The notes below the pieces were generated by a model, which was not told the origin of the DNA, did not search any database, and was given only the letters and a program-made list of their open reading frames with translations. A program made the position numbers and the translations under genes. Below, piece after piece: positions 46,100-56,094 of a stretch of DNA of 64,000 nt. Within the stretch, counting starts at the first letter, position 1. Every line of letters starts with the position of its first letter. The stretch is taken from positions 339,336-403,335 of the forward strand of contig NZ_SRXX01000002.1 in the NCBI RefSeq assembly GCF_004804315.1. Reading direction: 5' to 3'. Origin of the DNA: Flagellimonas onchidii (GTDB taxonomy: Bacteria; Bacteroidota; Bacteroidia; Flavobacteriales; Flavobacteriaceae).

Positions 46100-47200
46100 A
46101 TGAATTCAAAAGTAATATCCAACGGAATACTGAGAGCTGTAGCCATAATTACAGGCGTGGTTCTTTTAGGGTATTTTTTACTAAAGATACAGTCCGTATT
46201 GGCCTATCTTGCAATAGCCGCCGTAATTGCATTGCTTGGCAGACCCATTGTTATTTTTCTAAAAAGAAAATTAAAATTTCCAGATACCTTGGCGGTGATG
46301 GCGGCAATGGTCTTTATGCTCAGCATATTCTTAGGTATTCTTGCGCTTTTTATCCCGCTTATTTCTGAACAGAGTAAGAATCTTTCGCTGTTGGACATCG
46401 AAGCTTTAAAGGCCGATGTCAACACCTTATACCTACAGATTTTGGAATACTTTGGAGCTTCAACGGATAAGGTCAACGACCTGATTCACGATTCCAACCT
46501 GGAAAAAAATGTTTTGGAAGGGCTTGATCTTGGGTTTATACCCAACTTCCTTAATTCATTTTTGAATATTCTGAGCAATTTCAGCATTGGTCTCTTCTCA
46601 GTGCTGTTCATCTCATTTTTCTTTTTGAAGGATAGCAAACTGTTTCAAAATGGTATGCTCGTTTTTGTTCCGGATAATAAAGAAAGTAACTTGGTAAAAT
46701 CAGTTGACAAAATTAATGGATTGCTTTCGAGATATTTTGCCGGAATCTTACTTCAACTTTTCATTTTATTTGTAATTTATACAATTGCCTTACTGATTGT
46801 CGGTGTTGAAAATGCCATAGTCATCGCATTCCTTTGCGCACTGTTTAACATCATTCCCTACATCGGTCCGATTATAGGAGGTGTGATTATGGTGACACTT
46901 ACAATGACGAGTTATTTAGGGGCGGATTTCAGCACGGTTATTTTACCAAAGGCCACCTATGTTTTAATTGGTTTGGTCATCGGTCAATTGATTGACAACT
47001 TCTTTTCGCAGCCCTTTATTTTTTCAAAAAGTGTGAAATCTCATCCCTTGGAAATTTTTCTGGTGATTATAATTGCGGGACTCATTTTTGGGGTTGTTGG
47101 AATGGTAGTTGCTGTACCGGCATACACGGCCATAAAGGTTATTTTAAAGGAGTTTTTAGCAGAAAATTCCGTTGTGAAAAAGCTTACAAAAAACTTATAG
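46100..47200 (+). CDS. AI-2E family (PerM-type) membrane transporter
   Basis: This polytopic protein of 366 residues has membrane segments near 10-28, 30-48, 60-85, 152-172, 210-232, 237-262, 270-290 and 310-345. The family signature is in FLCALFNIIPYIGPIIGGV (about 247-265) and the closing stretch GLIFGVVGMVVAVPAYTAIKVI. Members form pores and are thought to move AI-2 or, as recently shown for some, act as Na+/H+ antiporters; the name does not fix the substrate. It sits between the DUF4159 and methyltransferase genes with very short gaps. Confidence 0.92.
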   Translation: MNSKVISNGILRAVAIITGVVLLGYFLLKIQSVLAYLAIAAVIALLGRPIVIFLKRKLKFPDTLAVMAAMVFMLSIFLGILALFIPLISEQSKNLSLLDIEALKADVNTLYLQILEYFGASTDKVNDLIHDSNLEKNVLEGLDLGFIPNFLNSFLNILSNFSIGLFSVLFISFFFLKDSKLFQNGMLVFVPDNKESNLVKSVDKINGLLSRYFAGILLQLFILFVIYTIALLIVGVENAIVIAFLCALFNIIPYIGPIIGGVIMVTLTMTSYLGADFSTVILPKATYVLIGLVIGQLIDNFFSQPFIFSKSVKSHPLEIFLVIIIAGLIFGVVGMVVAVPAYTAIKVILKEFLAENSVVKKLTKNL

Positions 47201-47207
47201 TATCAGT

Positions 47208-48386
47208 TTGAATAAATTGATATTAAATACTGGTGTACAAGATTTTATAAATAAAAATTGGAGTACTGACATCGTGTCAGTTTTATTAAAAAAACCGATT
47301 TTTGAAGGTATTTCCCAAAAGGAACTTGCCGAGCAGCTCGAAGCCAAAAAAAAGTGCAAAGAAAAGCTCGCAACTTGGTTTAATTCTTCTGGTATTTATT
47401 ACCCAAATAAACTGAACATTGAGCAAACCAGTTCAGAACAAACGGCATGTTATAAAGCAAAACTTGTAAGCGGAAAAACACTATTAGATGCGACGGGAGG
47501 TTTTGGAGTTGACAGCTATTACTTTTCAAAAAAAGTCGATAAAGTTTTCCATTGCGACATCAACAATAATTTAAGTGATATCGCCCATCATAATTTTGAA
47601 GTTATGGGACGAGAAAACATTCATTGTTTTTCTGAAGATGGTATTGGCTATTTAAAAAAATCCAGTCAAAAATTTGATTGGGTCTATATTGATCCTTCAC
47701 GCCGAAACGATAGCAAAGGAAAAGTTTTTTTACTCAAGGATTGTATCCCAGATTTAACGGAATCACTTTCCACAATTTTTGAAAAAACTGCCAATGTACT
47801 TGTCAAGACTTCTCCCCTTTTTGATATTTCCCAGGGATTAAAAGAACTTGACTATGTAAAAGAAATCCATGTGGTAGCAATACGGAATGAAGTCAAAGAA
47901 GTACTATTTGTAATGGAGCTAGAATTTGAAGGAGATATACAGGTCAAGGCTGTCAATTTAGTAGAGAAAGGGGAAGAAGTTTTTGATTTTCAGCTTGAAG
48001 ATGAGCACAAACTCACATCTGAATTTGCTTCACCAGAAACCTTCTTGTATGAGCCTAATGCTGCCATACTTAAATCCGGAGCTTTTAAGTCCATTGCAAG
48101 AGCATTTGGTATTAAAAAGTTACATCAGAACTCACACTTATACACCTCAACCGAATTAATTGATTTTCCTGGAAGAAGGTTTCAAATTGAGACTTCTCTT
48201 TCTTATTCCAAAAAAGTTTTGAAGAACTTAAAAATTGAAAAGGCCAACATAACTACTCGAAATTTTCCAATGTCGATTTCAGAAATTCGTAAAAAACATA
48301 AAATCAAAGATGGAGGGGAGAATTATCTTTTTTTCACTACAGATTTAAATGATAAGTTGATCGTATTGATTTGTAAAAAAGTTTAA
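47208..48386 (+). CDS. Class I SAM-dependent methyltransferase with THUMP-like domain
   Basis: This protein of 392 residues starts at TTG (47208), 7 bases after the permease stop; no ATG is available nearby upstream. The SAM-binding motif is LLDATGGFGVDSYYFSKK (about 92-109), with CDINNNL and the catalytic-type motif VYIDPSRRNDSKGK (about 156-169). The C-terminal part (about 300-392; FPGRRFQIETSLSY, KANITTRNFPMSISEIRKKHKIKDGGENYLF) is the THUMP-like domain of this family. An RNA substrate is likely but not shown. Its stop shares the bases TTAA with the convergent dipeptidase gene. Confidence 0.88.
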   Translation: MNKLILNTGVQDFINKNWSTDIVSVLLKKPIFEGISQKELAEQLEAKKKCKEKLATWFNSSGIYYPNKLNIEQTSSEQTACYKAKLVSGKTLLDATGGFGVDSYYFSKKVDKVFHCDINNNLSDIAHHNFEVMGRENIHCFSEDGIGYLKKSSQKFDWVYIDPSRRNDSKGKVFLLKDCIPDLTESLSTIFEKTANVLVKTSPLFDISQGLKELDYVKEIHVVAIRNEVKEVLFVMELEFEGDIQVKAVNLVEKGEEVFDFQLEDEHKLTSEFASPETFLYEPNAAILKSGAFKSIARAFGIKKLHQNSHLYTSTELIDFPGRRFQIETSLSYSKKVLKNLKIEKANITTRNFPMSISEIRKKHKIKDGGENYLFFTTDLNDKLIVLICKKV

Positions 48387-49108
48387 TCTTCACAATCCCA
48401 TCTAAAATTGGCAACTTTATCATTGGAAGCTGCCGATAGATTATAGTGCCACCATTCCGTTCTGATAGACCAAAACCCAAAAGCTTCCATAGTTTCTTTT
48501 AACAATTTTCTGTTATCGAGAATGTTTTGCGGTAAATCCAAATTATCGTGATATGCCTTTTTCCCAAAAAAATCGAAATCTGTTCCCATATGCAATTCAT
48601 TGCCATCCAAGTCTACCAATGTGATGTCAACGGCTCCACCTTTATTATGTATTGATCCCTTGATCGGATTTGCCACATATTGGGGATTAGGCACGATTTC
48701 CCACATTTTATACTGTACTGAATTTGGGCGATAACAATCAAAAAACTTAATTTTTGTCCCTTTGCCCATAAAGGCCTTGTTGGCCTCTATGAGTGCTTTT
48801 GCAGTTTTTACACGAGTATAACATTCGGCACAATCATACACCTTTGCCTTTAAAAAGTTGTTTTCTGTGGCATATCTCATATCGTAGACAAAGTCATCCG
48901 AATAGTCGGCCAATCTTACGAAAGTTGTATCTGCCAAACCTTCAAATGATTTTAAAACTCTTTTATGTACAGGTTCTACGGAGATGCTATCCGCAACTAC
49001 TTCATCAATGGATTTTGTAACAGCTGCAGCGGCATTAACAGGTTTGTCAGCTTTTTGCTTACAGGAGCAAAAAATCACTGTTAAAATGACCAAAAATAAC
49101 TTTTTCAT
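48383..49108 (-). CDS. D-alanyl-D-alanine dipeptidase (VanX/DdpX type) lipoprotein
   Basis: This protein of 241 residues starts at the ATG at 49108, which overlaps the upstream stop as TGATG and gives a lipoprotein signal (MKKLFLVILTVIFCSC|K). The peptidase M15D domain has the zinc-binding block SIHNKGGAVDITL (His and Asp near 150-157) and the catalytic Glu and third ligand in TEWWHYNL (near 222-229). FDCYRPNSVQYKMW carries the conserved Arg. It should cleave D-Ala-D-Ala outside the cytoplasmic membrane, probably in cell-wall turnover. No vancomycin resistance genes lie beside it, so resistance is not implied. Confidence 0.93.
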   Translation of the reverse strand: MKKLFLVILTVIFCSCKQKADKPVNAAAAVTKSIDEVVADSISVEPVHKRVLKSFEGLADTTFVRLADYSDDFVYDMRYATENNFLKAKVYDCAECYTRVKTAKALIEANKAFMGKGTKIKFFDCYRPNSVQYKMWEIVPNPQYVANPIKGSIHNKGGAVDITLVDLDGNELHMGTDFDFFGKKAYHDNLDLPQNILDNRKLLKETMEAFGFWSIRTEWWHYNLSAASNDKVANFRWDCED

Positions 49109-49833
49109 CAATCCTGTTTTTGCTTGTTGAACCATGTATACAGTGAATCATTGGTGTATGCCCTACTCCACGAATTATGTCCAACTCCTTCGTATCTGGT
49201 ATATTTCACATTGTAGTTCATCTGTTTCAGTTTAGCCACCATCTTATCGGATTCTTCCACAGAAATCACTTCATCTTCATCTCCATGAAACACCCAAATC
49301 GGCATTTTTTTATCAATCCAATGAGCATAAGGTAAGGGTGCCATTCCACAGACAACTGCCATAGCGGCAAATCTATCGGGGTATTGGGTGGAAAGCTCCC
49401 AGGCTGCACTTCCTCCCCTACTCAACCCTGTTAAGTATATTCTTTTTTTATCTACTCGATTGGACCGAATTACAGTATCCAATAATGTCATGACTGCCAC
49501 GGTATTCCACCACTTCTTCTTGTGGGGATTCTGCGGAGCTAAAACCAAAAATGGAAATTGCTTACCTTCTACCAACAATTTCGGAGGGCCATTTTCCTTG
49601 ATTTCCTCCAAATTCCCACCAGACTCGCCACCTCCATGAAGAAAAAGTAGCAGACCGAAGTCTTTATCTGTTTCCGAGTCATATCCTTGGGGATAATACA
49701 GGTAGTATTTTAGGTCTTCTTTATTTACTGTCCTGACCTCATCCTCTATAAGTCGAGATTGGGCAGTACACCCCTCCAATAAAAAAAATATTATGAAAAG
49801 AGTGAAGACTTTGAACATCCTAAATAATCGCAT
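49108..49833 (-). CDS. Alpha/beta-hydrolase lipoprotein
   Basis: This protein of 241 residues has a lipoprotein signal (LLEGC|T, Cys near 22). The alpha/beta-hydrolase core has the oxyanion stretch LLLFLHGGGESGG (about 61-73), nucleophile in LTGLSRGGSAAW (Ser near 145), Asp in FHGDEDEVI (near 200) and His in GVGHNSW (near 226). It is similar to the phospholipase/carboxylesterase and PHB depolymerase-like group found beside polysaccharide-degrading genes. It is likely anchored in the outer membrane and acts on an ester. It is in a four-gene leftward operon with a nucleotidase and a dipeptidase. Confidence 0.85.
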   Translation of the reverse strand: MRLFRMFKVFTLFIIFFLLEGCTAQSRLIEDEVRTVNKEDLKYYLYYPQGYDSETDKDFGLLLFLHGGGESGGNLEEIKENGPPKLLVEGKQFPFLVLAPQNPHKKKWWNTVAVMTLLDTVIRSNRVDKKRIYLTGLSRGGSAAWELSTQYPDRFAAMAVVCGMAPLPYAHWIDKKMPIWVFHGDEDEVISVEESDKMVAKLKQMNYNVKYTRYEGVGHNSWSRAYTNDSLYTWFNKQKQD

Positions 49834-49841
49834 GCCCCAAG

Positions 49842-50363
49842 TTACAAAAGTTTATCTGCGATTTCGTCCCAAGTATTTGCGCGTTCAAATCCGTTCATGT
49901 TCATATTATGCGGGGAAGTAAACATAATGGAACGCCCATCAAAACTCTCCAAATTATAAGCTCGGTCATCAATCAGAATATCCCCTTTCAATATGTATTT
50001 ATGTCCGCACAATATTCTTCTCTGCCAAGGAATAAAAGGAAAAAATTCATCCAGCCAATCCGATTTTTCCTTTAGTGAATTGGGAAATTGCATAGCCGCT
50101 GAAGCAATATATACCTCATATTTTTTATCGAGTTCGGCCATTACCTCTTGGCTTCCTTCGACAAGTTTCAAATCTCTGAAAAAACCAACCTGCCAAGCAT
50201 GTTTCATAACTTCATCATGATGTTCACTAGGCACGCTTTCCCAAGCTTCCTTACCCTTACAATTGGCGAGATCTAGCCGTACGCCATATTTTTCTTCATA
50301 TAGGTCCAAGTGGGTCAAATAAGTATCTGCCAGTACTTCGTCCATATCTACAAACAAGGTCAT
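49842..50363 (-). CDS. 5'(3')-deoxyribonucleotidase (NT5C-like)
   Basis: This HAD-superfamily phosphatase of 173 residues has the nucleophile block LFVDMDEVLADTY (about 3-15; D6 and D8). It also has the Ser/Thr motif IASAAM (about 90-95), the basic loop LCGHKYILKGDILIDDRAYNL (about 118-138) and the closing acidic pair within it. It removes phosphate from deoxyribonucleoside monophosphates, helping to balance nucleotide pools. It lies 8 bases before the hydrolase gene. The length is right for bacterial members. Confidence 0.88.
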   Translation of the reverse strand: MTLFVDMDEVLADTYLTHLDLYEEKYGVRLDLANCKGKEAWESVPSEHHDEVMKHAWQVGFFRDLKLVEGSQEVMAELDKKYEVYIASAAMQFPNSLKEKSDWLDEFFPFIPWQRRILCGHKYILKGDILIDDRAYNLESFDGRSIMFTSPHNMNMNGFERANTWDEIADKLL

Positions 50364-50438
50364 ACCAAAGATTTTAAGGGTCGAAGGAATAAAAAAATAA
50401 GGTAATTACAAATTGTTATCGATAAAGATAATCGAAAG

Positions 50439-51458
50439 TTAACCCATCTTTTTAGTAGAATCCCGCTCAATGAGACTGGTTTTTACCAACTTAGTAGTAT
50501 AAGACATCTCCCCATCGTATTCAATGCGATCTATAAGAATATTGGCTGCGAGTTCTCCGATGTATTTGCCATGTTGACTTACCATGGTCAATGCAGGTGA
50601 CACGTATTTAGACAATCTTCCGTTAGTAAACCCCACTATGGATATTTTACCAGGGACATCTACCCCTTTTAGTTTTAAAATATTCAATGTGTCTACTGCC
50701 GTAATCTCATCCAAGGCTATAATAGCATCCACATCATTATTATCCAGTAAAAGTGAAATTAAAAGCTGAAGGTCATCATTTTTACCCACCTTCACCACGT
50801 TTTTTTCGTCATAGACCATACCTCTTTCCTCCAATGCTCTTTTATATCCTTCTACCCGTAAACGTCCTACACTTAAGTTATAAATGGCAGAGATGATAGC
50901 TATTTTTTTGCATCCAGTTTTCAACAAGAATTGGGTGGTGTTATATCCTGCCTCAAAATCATCAACCACTATTTTATCGCAATTGATTTTGTCTGTCACC
51001 CTGTCAAACAGTACCATAGGAATCCGGCTTTCCATGATATTCTTAATATGTTTAACATTATCTTTGGCTTGGGTTTCTTCCGATAGTGATAAAATAAACC
51101 CATCTACAATGCCAGACCCCAATAACTCAACTGTTTGAAGTTCTTTTTTATACGATTCGTCTGAAATACAACTTATTATATTGTACCCCCTAGCATTGGC
51201 GGATTGCTCTATTCCATAAAAAACTTGAGTGAAAAAGTAATTTAATATATTCGGGACGATTACTCCGATGGTTTTTGTGCTGTTACTCAATAGATTAAGA
51301 GCAACACGATTGGGCTTGTAGTGATGCTCTTTTGCATACCTTCTTATTTTTAGCTTAACTTTTTTACTGATTTCCGGACTGTCTTTTAATGATTTTGAAA
51401 CGGTGGATATGGATACTCCGAAGTGCGAAGCAATATCTTTCAACGTCAATTTTTTCAT
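50439..51458 (-). CDS. LacI-family transcriptional regulator, likely of the xylose operon
   Basis: This protein of 339 residues starts at the second ATG (51458), the usual place for LacI proteins; an ATG 6 bases upstream is also possible. The helix-turn-helix is TLKDIASHFGVSISTVSKSL (4-23), followed by the hinge NRVALNLLS and a periplasmic-binding-type sugar domain (about 60-335; IGVIVPNI, VDGFILSLS, DEITAVDTLN). It is the last gene of the xylB-xylA-symporter-lacI unit and so probably senses xylose or a derivative and controls that operon. Motifs of the LacI operator type occur upstream of xylB and of pfkA. Confidence 0.92.
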   Translation of the reverse strand: MKKLTLKDIASHFGVSISTVSKSLKDSPEISKKVKLKIRRYAKEHHYKPNRVALNLLSNSTKTIGVIVPNILNYFFTQVFYGIEQSANARGYNIISCISDESYKKELQTVELLGSGIVDGFILSLSEETQAKDNVKHIKNIMESRIPMVLFDRVTDKINCDKIVVDDFEAGYNTTQFLLKTGCKKIAIISAIYNLSVGRLRVEGYKRALEERGMVYDEKNVVKVGKNDDLQLLISLLLDNNDVDAIIALDEITAVDTLNILKLKGVDVPGKISIVGFTNGRLSKYVSPALTMVSQHGKYIGELAANILIDRIEYDGEMSYTTKLVKTSLIERDSTKKMG

Positions 51459-51479
51459 AACCATTTGATTTTACAATCC

Positions 51480-51493
51480 AAAAACGCGTTTTT
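51480..51493. promoter_or_regulatory. Perfect palindrome before lacI
   Basis: AAAAACGCGTTTTT is a perfect 14-base palindrome with centre CGCG. It lies 22-35 bases before the chosen lacI start and overlaps the stop of the symporter gene. It could be a site for autoregulation by a LacI-type protein, but the centre spacing differs by two bases from the CG-centred motifs near xylB and pfkA. Confidence 0.35.
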
Positions 51494-53108
51494 ATCCAGT
51501 AAAGTAAGAAAGGATAAACACAACAACAGCAACAAGGGCCAACGAAAGTACTATATCAATCATTGTTATGCTTTCTTTATTTAGTTGTTTATCTTCTTCT
51601 GATAATGTTCCAAAGGTTAATCCCTTGATTAAAGAATAATCAGGCGGGTTAGTCGCCAAGCTTACCCCAACACAAATTGTGACCGAGAAAATGAACATGA
51701 AAATGGCCATATGGGCAAAGTTTATAGTTGCGAAGGATAAAAGAGCCCCTGATAGTTCCTCTTGATAAATTTCAGCCAGAATTCGCAATGCTGCCACCAC
51801 CAAACCAGAGAACAGCGTAACTATGGCCGCCTTGGAATTTACCCTTTTCCATATAATCCCAAGTAAAAAGACCGCTGTAATGGGCGGTGCTATGTAGGAT
51901 TGAACACTTTGTAAATATTGATAAAGTACGCCTCCCCCTATTTTTTCCATTATAGGAATCCAGATAATTCCCAAAACAACCACAATTGAGGTAGCAATCT
52001 TACCTATTCTGAGCAATTTGACTTCCTCCGTGAATGGTCTTAGCTTTTTATAGATATCTATGGTAAAAATTGTGGAGCATGAGTTAAAAACGGAAGCTAA
52101 GGAACTCATCAATGCAGCCATCAACCCACCAGCAACCAAGCCTTTAAGCCCAACCGGGAGCAGTGTTTTCACTAAAACTGGAAAAACCTCGTCGCTTCTT
52201 TCATAAGTCAGTACGCCTTGCTTTGCAAGAGCAAAGGCAATAATTCCAGGAATCAAAAAGATAAAAATGGGCAGCAGTTTAAGATAGGCCCCAAAAATGG
52301 CACCTCTTCTGCCTATTTTTATGTTATTGGCCGCTAATGTGCGTTGTACAATATATTGATCGGTACACCAGTACCATACCCCCACAATAGTGCCCCCAAT
52401 CAGCATTCCTGTCCAAGGGAAATCGGGGTCGGAAATAGGTCGCCACATATTAAAATGTTCGCTTCCAGCGGTTAAACGAAGTTCTTGCCACCCTCCAACT
52501 TCTTGCAATCCCAAATAAGTAATAATCAGCGATCCAGCAATTAGAATAACGGTTTGTAAGGTTTCGGTATAAATGACAGCCTTCATACCGCCGATAACTG
52601 TATAAGCTCCTGTGAAAACAACGATACCTATGGCACCATACCAAAATGGAATTCCCAAAAGTTCGGAAACTACGATGCCCCCTGCATATATGGTCACGGA
52701 TACTTTGGTAATCACATGACCCACCAATGAAAAAACGGAAAGGAACCATCTTGATCGACTGTCAAATCGTTTTTCCAGAAACTCTGGCATGGTAAAGGCC
52801 TTGCTGCGGAAATAGAATGGCAAAAACAGCCACCCTAAGAGTAATACAATCCAAGCGTGCAACTCATAATGAGCCATGGGCATCCCCGATTCAGCTCCTG
52901 TTCCGGCCAACCCCACAACATGTTCCGAGCCAATATTGGAAGCAAAAATAGAAGCCCCTATCACAAACTAACCTACATTTCGTCCAGCTAAAAAATAATC
53001 TTCAGTGTTTTTATTCTTCTGAAGCACTACCCAAACTGCTACTCCTATAAGTGCCAAAAGATAGGCAGCCAACACCCACCAATCGGCTGTTTCCAAAATT
53101 GATTCCAT
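51492..53108 (-). pseudogene. SSS-family sodium/sugar symporter interrupted by an amber codon
   Basis: The reading frame from the ATG at 53108 runs to 51492 (538 codons plus stop) and is that of a solute:sodium symporter, probably for xylose given its neighbours. Codons 1-46 encode MESILETADWWVLAAYLLAL and on to DYFLAGRNVG, with the first membrane segment. Codon 47 (52968-52970) is TAG, and the frame continues at once with FVIGASIFASNIGSEH. Family members have Trp at that place (G-W-F-V-I-G-A-S). Everything downstream is intact (about 12 further membrane segments). A single TGG to TAG change explains it. Reinitiation at the GTG (52964) would lose the first membrane segment. It lies 9 bases after xylA. 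Confidence 0.88.
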
Positions 53109-53117
53109 AAAAACTTC

Positions 53118-54443
53118 TTAGGTATATTGATTCAAAATGTTCTCGAACAATTCTTGTTTGCCACTTATTTGTTCAGGCTCTTCCTGTTCACTTGCATAAT
53201 CATACAAATCCATCAATGCTAATTTACCACTTGAGAATTCTGCTCCTTTTCCCGAGTCAAAAGATGCGTATCTTTTATTCAAAAGAGATTGGTATGGTGA
53301 TTCCTTCAATACCATGTCTGCAACCAAAAGAGCTCTTGCGAAAGTATCAGCACCTCCAATATGGGCTAAAAAGATATCTTCCAAATCGGTTGAGTTTCTT
53401 CTTGTTTTAGCATCAAAGTTGATCCCTCCACCCTGGAGTCCTTCTGATTTAAGAAATACAAGCATAGCTTCGGCCGTTTCAAGAACGTTATTGGGGAACT
53501 GGTCCGTATCCCATCCATTTTGGTAATCTCCCCTATTTGCATCAATACTTCCTAACATTCCGGCATTAGCGGCAACCTGCAGCTCATGCTGAAAAGTATG
53601 TTGGGCCAATGTAGCGTGATTGACTTCTATATTCAGTTTAAAGTCATTCTCCAGTCCATATTCCCTAATCGTATTTATAGAAGTAGCGGCATCAAAGTCG
53701 TATTGGTGTTTTGTAGGTTCCATAGGTTTTGGTTCAATAAAGAAAGTTCCCGTAAACCCTTGTCCTCTGGCATAGTCTTTTGCCATGTTTAAAAAACGAC
53801 CAATATGGTCCTGTTCCCGTTTCATATCTGTGTTCAACAAAGACATGTACCCTTCACGGCCTCCCCAAAAAACATAGTTTTCCCCACCAAGGGCTATGGT
53901 TGCATCCAAAGCAATCTTTACTTGTGCTCCTGCTCGCGCCACAACATTAAAGTCTGGATTGGAGGCAGCTCCATTCATGTATCGGGGATGCGAGAAACAA
54001 TTGGATGTCCCCCAAAGTAACTTGACCCCAGAGGCCTTCTGTTTTTGTTGCAGATATTCAACTATGTTTTGAATACGGTTTTCGGATTCTGCCAAAGTAT
54101 CTGCTTCATCCACTAAATCATAGTCATGGAAACAATAATACTCAAAGCCCATTTTTGTCATAAATTCAAAGGCTGCATCCGCTTTTTCCTGCGCGGCCTT
54201 TATGGGGTCCGTGCTTGTTACCCATGGAAAATTTTTGGTTCCTGGCCCAAAAGGATCACCCCCGGTTCCGCATAAGGTATGCCAATACGCCATGGCAAAC
54301 TTAAAATGTTCTCGCATGGGTTTTCCAGCAACAACTTGGTCTGGATTATAGTACTTGAATGCCAAAGGGTTGTCCGAATCCCGGCCTTCATATTTGATTT
54401 CTCCGATTCCTTTAAAAAATTCTTTATCTCCAATAAGTGTCAT
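53118..54443 (-). CDS. xylA: Xylose isomerase
   Basis: This protein of 441 residues has the group II xylose isomerase pattern. It includes [30 protein letters not shown] (catalytic His near 103), [16 protein letters not shown] (about 189-204), [16 protein letters not shown] with metal-binding Glu and Lys, and [19 protein letters not shown] (about 300-318). It converts D-xylose to D-xylulose in the cytoplasm, using divalent metals and a tetramer. It starts 2 bases after the xylB stop and is followed by the symporter. The length is typical. Confidence 0.97.
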   Translation of the reverse strand: MTLIGDKEFFKGIGEIKYEGRDSDNPLAFKYYNPDQVVAGKPMREHFKFAMAYWHTLCGTGGDPFGPGTKNFPWVTSTDPIKAAQEKADAAFEFMTKMGFEYYCFHDYDLVDEADTLAESENRIQNIVEYLQQKQKASGVKLLWGTSNCFSHPRYMNGAASNPDFNVVARAGAQVKIALDATIALGGENYVFWGGREGYMSLLNTDMKREQDHIGRFLNMAKDYARGQGFTGTFFIEPKPMEPTKHQYDFDAATSINTIREYGLENDFKLNIEVNHATLAQHTFQHELQVAANAGMLGSIDANRGDYQNGWDTDQFPNNVLETAEAMLVFLKSEGLQGGGINFDAKTRRNSTDLEDIFLAHIGGADTFARALLVADMVLKESPYQSLLNKRYASFDSGKGAEFSSGKLALMDLYDYASEQEEPEQISGKQELFENILNQYT

Positions 54444-54445
54444 GA

Positions 54446-55930
54446 TTAACTATTGTTTATGATTAGCTCAAGTTCTTGTTTCCAGTTATTGTACGCTTTT
54501 TTATAAGATGTAACATCCTCTAAAGGCTTATAGGTTTTTACATAATCATTTTTCATAAATTTTGAAAAGGTTTCGAATCCTTCCAACGTAATTGCACAAG
54601 CTCTTGCGGCTCCAATTGCCCCGGTCGTATTATATATTTCAATTTCTTTTTGGGTCAAGGTCGCAATGGTTTTTGCAAAAATTCCTGACCTAAACAGATT
54701 ATCATTCCCCGCACGAATTATCTTAGAGTCCATACCATCCGACTCCATGATTTCCATTCCATATACAAAAGCAAATGCAATACCTTCTAGGGTTGCCCTA
54801 CAAGCATGGGCTTTGGAATGGCGGTTCAAATCCAAGTTAACGATTCGCGTTCCGACATCTTTGTTTAAAAGCATACGTTCAGCTCCATTCCCAAAGGGAA
54901 TGACGCATAAACCATCTGATCCAATCTCTATCTCGTTGGCCAGTTGATTCATTTCTTTGTAGGAGGAAGCCTGAAGATTATTTAACAGCCATCTATATTG
55001 TATACCTGCTCCGTTTATACAAAGTAGTTTTCCTATATTTCTTGTCTTGCCAATGGCATAATTGACATGGGCAAAGTTGTTTATCCGTGAAGTTTCTTTT
55101 ACCGAAAGATTATCCGTGATTGCATAAACTACTCCAGAAGTTCCTCCGGTAGCGGCTATCTCTCCAGGGTTGAAGACATTTAAGGACAAAGCGTTGTTAG
55201 GTTGATCCCCAGCTCTATATAAAACAGGTGTGCCCTCCAAAAGTCCACTTTCGTTGGCTCCAGTCTTAGAAAGCTCTCCCTGATTGGCGAATGTATCCAC
55301 AACATCCGGAATTAAATCTTTTTTAAAACCATAATAGTTTAAAACATCCTTCGAAACTTCATCATTGATAAAATCCCAAAAAACGCCTTCAGACAATCCA
55401 GAAATAGTAGTATTCATCATTCCAGATAATTTATACGCGATAAAATCCCCCGGTAGCATGACTTTATGGATTTTATCAAATATTTCCGGCTCATTCTCCT
55501 TAACCCATTTTAGTTTGGACGCTGTAAAGTTGGCGGGAGAATTCAATAAGTGTTCATCACATTTTCGAGTTCCAATTTGATCATACGCCGTATTTCCAGT
55601 TTTTACAGCTCTGCTATCGCACCAAATTATCGATTTTCGTAAAGGAGTTCCGTTCTCGTCAAGTAGCACAAGACCGTGCATTTGATAGGCTATGCCAATT
55701 CCTTCTATATTTTTTTTGGAAATATTATGGTTGGTTTTTAGTTGTTTGATACCATCGCATATATATTTCCACCAATCTTCTGGCGCTTGTTCTGCCCATC
55801 CCTTTTGCGGTGAGTGAATGACCATTTCTTTTTCAGGTTTCTGGACCACCTCAATGCTTTTTCCTGTAGACTTTTCAACAAGGGCTACTTTCACGGATGA
55901 GCTTCCCAAATCTATACCTAAATAATACAT
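54446..55930 (-). CDS. xylB: Xylulokinase
   Basis: This FGGY-family kinase of 494 residues has the phosphate motif [17 protein letters not shown] (3-19), [11 protein letters not shown] (about 88-98), the catalytic Asp region around [10 protein letters not shown] (about 242-251) and the adenosine block [19 protein letters not shown] (about 424-442). It phosphorylates D-xylulose to xylulose 5-phosphate, which enters the pentose phosphate pathway. It is the first gene of the operon. Upstream lie a candidate -7 element (55956) and two LacI-type palindromes (56095-56121). Confidence 0.96.
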   Translation of the reverse strand: MYYLGIDLGSSSVKVALVEKSTGKSIEVVQKPEKEMVIHSPQKGWAEQAPEDWWKYICDGIKQLKTNHNISKKNIEGIGIAYQMHGLVLLDENGTPLRKSIIWCDSRAVKTGNTAYDQIGTRKCDEHLLNSPANFTASKLKWVKENEPEIFDKIHKVMLPGDFIAYKLSGMMNTTISGLSEGVFWDFINDEVSKDVLNYYGFKKDLIPDVVDTFANQGELSKTGANESGLLEGTPVLYRAGDQPNNALSLNVFNPGEIAATGGTSGVVYAITDNLSVKETSRINNFAHVNYAIGKTRNIGKLLCINGAGIQYRWLLNNLQASSYKEMNQLANEIEIGSDGLCVIPFGNGAERMLLNKDVGTRIVNLDLNRHSKAHACRATLEGIAFAFVYGMEIMESDGMDSKIIRAGNDNLFRSGIFAKTIATLTQKEIEIYNTTGAIGAARACAITLEGFETFSKFMKNDYVKTYKPLEDVTSYKKAYNNWKQELELIINNS

Positions 55931-55955
55931 TGATTTCTAAGTTATTGGACTTACT

Positions 55956-55963
55956 CAAATGTA
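55956..55963 (-). promoter_or_regulatory. Candidate -7 promoter element for xylB
   Basis: On - this reads TACATTTG, matching TAnnTTTG, 25 bases before the xylB start. A TTTG lies 14 bases further upstream (55978-55981 on +), closer than usual for a -33 element. Confidence 0.42.
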
Positions 55964-56094
55964 AAGAATGTTAGACCCAAATGATAGTTTGGTTAAAGAA
56001 ATCAATCGAACAACAAAGCCTCATGAATAATAGCACATATTCAAACATTATTTTAAATTACTGAAAATCAATTATTTAAATTGATTTGATTTTA

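Noticed and set aside
46100..47200. Quorum-sensing (AI-2) export function
   Set aside because: The family name does not establish the substrate, and no luxS or other AI-2 gene is near.
48383..49108. Vancomycin resistance determinant
   Set aside because: VanX-type dipeptidases occur alone in many Gram-negative bacteria; no vanH, vanA or vanS/R genes are here.
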